From: Treponema sp.
GTDB lineage: Bacteria; Spirochaetota; Spirochaetia; Treponematales; Treponemataceae
Direction: 5' to 3'
DNA length: 55,137 bases
Assembly: GCA_016286535.1 (NCBI GenBank)
Contig: JAEESZ010000014.1
Span: 1-55,137, forward strand
The notes beneath the pieces are model-generated. The model saw only the letters and a list, made by a program, of their open reading frames with translations. It ran no database searches and was not told where the DNA came from. Shown one piece after another: positions 51,954 through 55,137 of this stretch (the stretch's first letter is position 1; every line of letters starts with the position of its first letter). The translations under genes were made by a program, and so were the position numbers.

Positions 51954-51985
51954 GCGGAGAATTACTTTTTTAAGTGGTTTTCCGC
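51954..51985. repeat. Hairpin between GH27 and the ankyrin-repeat gene
   Basis: GCGGAGAATTACTT (51954-51967) pairs with AAGTGGTTTTCCGC (51972-51985), 14 pairs including three G-T, loop TTTT. It lies between convergent genes and may end transcription or be a relic of a recombination site; it lacks the TAAC/GTTA cores of attC. Confidence 0.5.
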
Positions 51986-51990
51986 AAAAA

Positions 51991-52983
51991 TCATAAAATC
52001 ATAAAAGAAATATCTAATATTTGGCTCCAATCTTTTATAATATATACCTCTTGCAGAAATCCATTATAAAATGAAAATCCACAAAATCCACTTCCTTCAA
52101 TATTGTATTCCAAATCTTTAATAATGGAATTTTCTTTGATTGAGTAATTTTTTTCACTAAAAATATTGATTACTTCTTCAATTGTTGTATCTTTACATAT
52201 ATTTCTTTGTAATATATCTTTGTCTGTTAATTTTATTGATAAAGATAGACAAACGAATTCTTCCATTTCAGGAACCCAAACGTATATCCTTCCAGTATTT
52301 TGATTTGATACTTTAATCATACAATGTGAATCTTTATTAAATGTACCTTCAATTTTATATTCCTTTGAATATGTATCGTAAAAATCCTGGTATTTAAGTC
52401 TGTTATTATTAAGTTCAATATCTTTAAAAGGATATCTGATAAAATCACTCATTTCCAATGGAATAATTTTTATATTACAAGAATATTTTTCTAATAATTG
52501 ATTTAATTCTTTTACTTTTTCTTTTGTAAGAATTCCTTCATTCGACCAGTTCTGTAACATTTCACCCATAGTATCACCGTAAGAAGTTGTCAGGCTGGGA
52601 TCTGCACCATTTATTAAAAGTAATTCTGTAATTTTCTCATTGCCATTATATAAAGCATAAAACAAAGGTCCTGCAAACATATTATGTTTAACATCTATTA
52701 ATTCTTTTCCATCATCTAAACTTAATAAATATTCAACAATAGAATATTTATTCATTCTTACAGCCTCAATTAATGCTGTTGAAGATGAGCCTGAAAGACT
52801 TGCTCCATTTTCATATGCAAGTTTTACTAATTTTAATTGAATATCGTCTGAATATGCTGATGTTTCTTTTAAAACCTCTTCTATACTGATATTTTCTATA
52901 TTATTATCTATGGCGCTATAAGGCTCAGAGTAAATAAATTTTGTAAAAAGACAAACTATTAAAAATATTAATGATTTTTTCAT
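51991..52983 (-). CDS. Exported ankyrin-repeat protein in a gene cassette
   Basis: 330 residues from the ATG at 52983, preceded by AAAGGA; the longer frame from 53043 would read through the attC-like site and is rejected. Signal peptide (about 1-20). Residues about 60-150 contain three ankyrin-type repeats (SSTALIEAVRMNKYSIVEYLL, GPLFYALYNGNEKITELLLINGADPS); the C-terminal part is beta-rich and unassigned. More AT-rich than neighbours. Flanked upstream by an attC-like site, so probably an integron cassette. Function unknown, possibly protein binding. Confidence 0.75.
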   Translation of the reverse strand: MKKSLIFLIVCLFTKFIYSEPYSAIDNNIENISIEEVLKETSAYSDDIQLKLVKLAYENGASLSGSSSTALIEAVRMNKYSIVEYLLSLDDGKELIDVKHNMFAGPLFYALYNGNEKITELLLINGADPSLTTSYGDTMGEMLQNWSNEGILTKEKVKELNQLLEKYSCNIKIIPLEMSDFIRYPFKDIELNNNRLKYQDFYDTYSKEYKIEGTFNKDSHCMIKVSNQNTGRIYVWVPEMEEFVCLSLSIKLTDKDILQRNICKDTTIEEVINIFSEKNYSIKENSIIKDLEYNIEGSGFCGFSFYNGFLQEVYIIKDWSQILDISFMIL

Positions 52984-52997
52984 TTTTCCTTTCATAA

Positions 52998-53039
52998 ATA
53001 AGCACCCCATTGCGGGAGTCCGCAAAGCTTTGTTATGTG
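52998..53039 (-). other. Degenerate attC-like site
   Basis: Read on the minus strand: CACATAAC core, then AAAGCTTTGCGG, a short spacer, CCGCAA, a degraded right arm and GCTTAT where G/TTA would be expected. The TTGCGG/CCGCAA inner stem is perfect. The stop codon of the nucleotidyltransferase gene lies inside the left core. The changed right core may make it inactive. Confidence 0.5.
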
Positions 53040-53851
53040 ACATCTATATCTGCTTCTGCCAGAGTTTTTTCAATAAAACCGACTATATTTTCCATGAAGA
53101 TTTTCTCTCGCCTGAAATAATCCTCTTCTGAATCTGTAATTTGATTACAGGCTTTTGAGATTACTTCTGCATAATTTTCTGGAAGTTGTTGCAAGCTGTG
53201 GGAATAATAAATTGCCCTATCTTCTGACGGAGAATAAAATCCATTCAGATAAAATAAGGCCCGTATTCCTGCTCTTATTGCTGTATTCAAATTCTCATGT
53301 AATTGGATGAATGCGTCTCGGCGATACCAGCGGTCTTTTTTATAATCTGAAATAAGATAATGAATGTAACCAAGCGAACCATTCAGATTATTTTCTAAAT
53401 TCTCTTTTACAAACTGATTGATTTTTACAAGTTCATTTTTATAGGAATTATTCGGGTCGTATAAAATCTGGGATTCCAATACAGAAAATTTTCTCGGCTC
53501 TTCAAACTTAGAAAACATATCTGTATCAATAAAATCAGTGAACAAAATCTCAAACCATATACCATCAAAGTTTATACAATGAAAAGGAATTTCCGGCTCT
53601 TGATTAGCCCCGAAAATATCTTCTGCTGTAATACTGCTGCCGTTTTTACGCATAACGATTAAATCGACCATACCATTGTATTCGTCGTTTTCTTTTTTCT
53701 GCGGAAAATAATCACCTCGGGAAACGCTTCCAGAAAGAAGAATTGTTTCAATTTCTGATTTATCTATTGAATTTATGAAAGTGGAGGTTTTATCTTTCAT
53801 TTTCTGTATAAAATCTTTTTGTTGTTCAATAATTACTTCTTTAGTTTTCAT
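53033..53851 (-). CDS. Nucleotidyltransferase-fold protein with helical C-terminus, cassette gene
   Basis: 272 residues from the ATG at 53851 (CAGGAA upstream); the longer frame from 53980 translates the attC site and is rejected. Nucleotidyltransferase motif GSVSRGD at 41-47 and an acidic residue at about 63 (MVDLIVM), fewer carboxylates than a textbook site. The C-terminal half (about 130-272) is helical, HEPN-like (YRRDAFIQLHENLNTAIRAGIRALFYLNGFY). Such proteins modify RNA, proteins or antibiotics, or act in toxin-antitoxin pairs; no assignment is safe. It ends within an attC core, typical of cassettes. Confidence 0.75.
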   Translation of the reverse strand: MKTKEVIIEQQKDFIQKMKDKTSTFINSIDKSEIETILLSGSVSRGDYFPQKKENDEYNGMVDLIVMRKNGSSITAEDIFGANQEPEIPFHCINFDGIWFEILFTDFIDTDMFSKFEEPRKFSVLESQILYDPNNSYKNELVKINQFVKENLENNLNGSLGYIHYLISDYKKDRWYRRDAFIQLHENLNTAIRAGIRALFYLNGFYSPSEDRAIYYSHSLQQLPENYAEVISKACNQITDSEEDYFRREKIFMENIVGFIEKTLAEADIDVT

Positions 53852-53883
53852 ACTTTTTCCTGTTTCTAACCCAGTGGGCTGTG

Positions 53884-53951
53884 CGTATAACAATTGCTTA
53901 AACGGTGGCGCGGCAAGACCGTGACATCCGCTTTGAAGATTTGTTATGTGC
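53884..53951 (-). other. attC recombination site of an integron cassette
   Basis: Read on the minus strand it starts CACATAAC right after the SH3 gene stop and ends GTTATACG. The arms ATAACAAATCTTCAAAGCGG and the complement of CCGTTTAAGCAATTGTTAT pair along about 20 bases, with two unpaired bases on one arm only, and a variable ~20-base centre. Inverted core sites, one-sided extrahelical bases and position just after a stop codon are the hallmarks of attC. Confidence 0.78.
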
Positions 53952-53955
53952 TTAT

Positions 53956-54978
53956 TTACTCTAAATAACCGCCGTAGCACCAGCCAGTCATTCCTACTTT
54001 TAATTTATTACCATCTCTGTCATTTCCAGAGATAATTTCTACTTTTACCCAGTTTGATTTTATTCCGTCGATTGTTTCATCTTTTCCAAGCTCAAGGATT
54101 TTTACCTTTGTTCCAGCTGACATTACCGTTAGAACTTGAGTAGAAGTTGCTTCGCCCGAGCGGAGCTTCAGGTTTTCTTTGACGGTCATTAATTTGTTCA
54201 TCACTATATTTGAAGATGTTTTTAAGAGAATATTATTAGACTCTTCTATATAAGTTCCAGTTATAATATTTGACCATGAATGTTTAAGATTTTCAGCAAT
54301 TGGAAATAAATTTGAATCTTTAGATTTATAAGAGGAATTTATATATTTAATCATAGAAGATACCCATTCTTTGTTTACCTGCATAAGTTCAATAATTAAC
54401 TTATTATTTTGCCCATTATATACTCTAAGTCGATTTCCATTTTTCTCTATTATAAATAAAACTTCTTGATTTTCTGAAATATCAGGAATATTACTAAATG
54501 ATTCATCATTAAATGCAAGAATATGCGATTCCGCCTCATCTTCTAATTCACAATACAAGTAATAAACATTATTTTTTTGTTTTATATTTTTTATGGAATA
54601 GCAATATATACCGTATGCATCATACATTGTTAAAAATGTATTTCTAAACTCCAAGGTATGTAATTGTGACAGAGGCATCACTTCTTTAACATTTTTATAT
54701 CTTTTATACCAATCAGAATAATCTTCAAGTTTTTTTCCTGAAGTTAATAATTCATTATACCAAATTGGAATCCATCTTTTATCGTTTCTATTCGACTTAT
54801 TTGTTATTATTTCCTCTGGAAGTACATCTGAATTCTCCAAAACAAGATTATCAGCAGAAATCCACCCTAATTCATATTTTATCATATGATCGAATATCTC
54901 GTAGGGTTCTACTGATTCATCTTGAATCCAAGCTGCTTTTGAAGATTGAAATATTTGGTTGGAATTGACAATATCCAA
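53956..54978 (-). CDS. SH3b-domain protein, cassette gene, probably 5'-truncated
   Basis: 340 residues if the TTG at 54978 is used; no ribosome site is visible and the frame stays open upstream to a stop near 55042. The C-terminal ~75 residues are a bacterial SH3 domain (VKENLKLRSGEA, then GMTGWCYGGYLE). The beginning (KAAWIQDES, YELGWISADNL) looks like the end of another SH3-like unit without the expected signal peptide, so the real start was probably lost to the insertion-sequence edge to the right. AT-rich. Its stop is five bases from the attC site. Confidence 0.6.
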   Translation of the reverse strand: MDIVNSNQIFQSSKAAWIQDESVEPYEIFDHMIKYELGWISADNLVLENSDVLPEEIITNKSNRNDKRWIPIWYNELLTSGKKLEDYSDWYKRYKNVKEVMPLSQLHTLEFRNTFLTMYDAYGIYCYSIKNIKQKNNVYYLYCELEDEAESHILAFNDESFSNIPDISENQEVLFIIEKNGNRLRVYNGQNNKLIIELMQVNKEWVSSMIKYINSSYKSKDSNLFPIAENLKHSWSNIITGTYIEESNNILLKTSSNIVMNKLMTVKENLKLRSGEATSTQVLTVMSAGTKVKILELGKDETIDGIKSNWVKVEIISGNDRDGNKLKVGMTGWCYGGYLE

Positions 54979-55015
54979 TTTTTTTTGCTGTTTGTTATAT
55001 AATTCAGACTGTGTG

Positions 55016-55137
55016 AAATAGTCAAGAAAAGTGCAGTCCTAAATACCCCTTAAATCAAGCTGCTTTTAACAGAGCAGTTTTTGACAGTCTGTATTTTGAT
55101 GGAGGAAGACCTCCGTTTACAGTGCTGATTCTTACTG
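55016..55137 (+). mobile_element. Possible edge of an IS5-type insertion sequence
   Basis: One frame of the last ~120 bases reads NQAAFNRAVFDSLYFDGGRPPF and on to the window end; an 'GGRPP' segment after a short N-terminal helix is common in IS5/IS1182-group transposases. No start codon is visible in that frame and the rest is outside the window. The call is tentative. Confidence 0.3.

Noticed and set aside
51941..51990. Third attC site after the ankyrin gene
   Set aside because: A good hairpin is present (51954-51985) but neither a TAAC nor a GTTA core can be found at its ends.
52984..53043. N-terminal extension of the ankyrin-repeat frame
   Set aside because: It reads through the degenerate attC site and would bury the signal peptide; the ATG at 52983 has AAAGGA upstream.
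53852..53980. N-terminal extension of the nucleotidyltransferase frame
   Set aside because: These codons translate the attC site; an ATG with a ribosome site lies at 53851 at the start of the recognisable domain.
1..55137. CRISPR array, rRNA genes, prophage or plasmid replication genes
   Set aside because: No regularly spaced repeats, no rRNA sequence and no phage structural or replication initiator genes were seen.

Overview
The window looks like chromosomal DNA of a spirochaete, most probably a host-associated Treponema. It is AT-rich and has no plasmid or phage backbone. The pointers are the adjacent TIGR03546/TIGR03545 pair, a cheR-cheB pair with an MCP receptor, several sensor-type SpoIIE phosphatases and STAS proteins, plant-polysaccharide glycosidases (GH51, GH27) and an integron-like cassette tail on the right. 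Genus assignment is inference from gene content; no 16S gene is present.

Layout, left to right. (1) 1-250: the last codons of an IS200/IS605 TnpA transposase and the hairpin-rich right end of that element. (2) 297-3386, minus: rex-serC-serA, a serine-biosynthesis operon led by a NADH-sensing repressor with a perfect Rex operator upstream. (3) 3601-5680, plus: cheR-cheB. (4) 7512-5646, minus: polyprenyl synthetase, TPR protein and small membrane protein, overlapping by a few bases. (5) 7513-7841: a gene-free AT-rich stretch with two phased pairs of DnaA boxes. (6) 7842-19303: a STAS/zinc-ribbon protein, two unknown membrane proteins, apt, asnA, a radical-SAM-like protein, a pseudouridine synthase, then a beta-propeller adenylyl cyclase followed directly by an orphan UrtA-like binding lipoprotein. 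(7) 19444-23348: grpE-dnaK-dnaJ. (8) 23451-27775: two membrane SpoIIE phosphatases and a STAS protein, possibly behind a flagellar-type promoter. (9) 27859-35533, minus: leuS; a DtxR-led envelope operon (DtxR, PAP2, TIGR03546, TIGR03545, lipoprotein); a small outer-membrane barrel. (10) tRNA-Lys(TTT). (11) 35861-40718, minus: a c-di-GMP phosphodiesterase and zur-znuA-znuC-znuB. (12) 40886-51940: pgi, mcp, tlpA-like, argR, a threonine-synthase homologue without the PLP lysine, a secreted Asp-rich protein, GH51, a Cys-rich DUF6171 protein and GH27. (13) 51991-54978, minus: three AT-rich accessory genes separated by attC-like sites, i.e. the tail of an integron cassette array, ending at a probable insertion-sequence edge at 55 kb.

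How the genes work together. Metabolism is tied to sensors: Rex to serine synthesis, a Fur-family regulator to zinc uptake, ArgR to its own promoter through paired ARG boxes. Signalling is dense, with chemotaxis adaptation enzymes, cAMP and c-di-GMP enzymes, and partner-switching phosphatases with no kinase in the window. At least five genes have a consensus promoter whose -10 box lies 6-8 bases before the start codon, so leaderless translation seems common here.

The most interesting items are: the UrtA-like lipoprotein coupled to a propeller adenylyl cyclase; the integron-type cassette tail; the threonine-synthase-like protein with Arg at the catalytic Lys position; the DnaA-box cluster without dnaA; and the 133-base nested palindrome at 50.1-50.25 kb. 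All calls rest on reading the sequence and on family knowledge; no search or computation was run.
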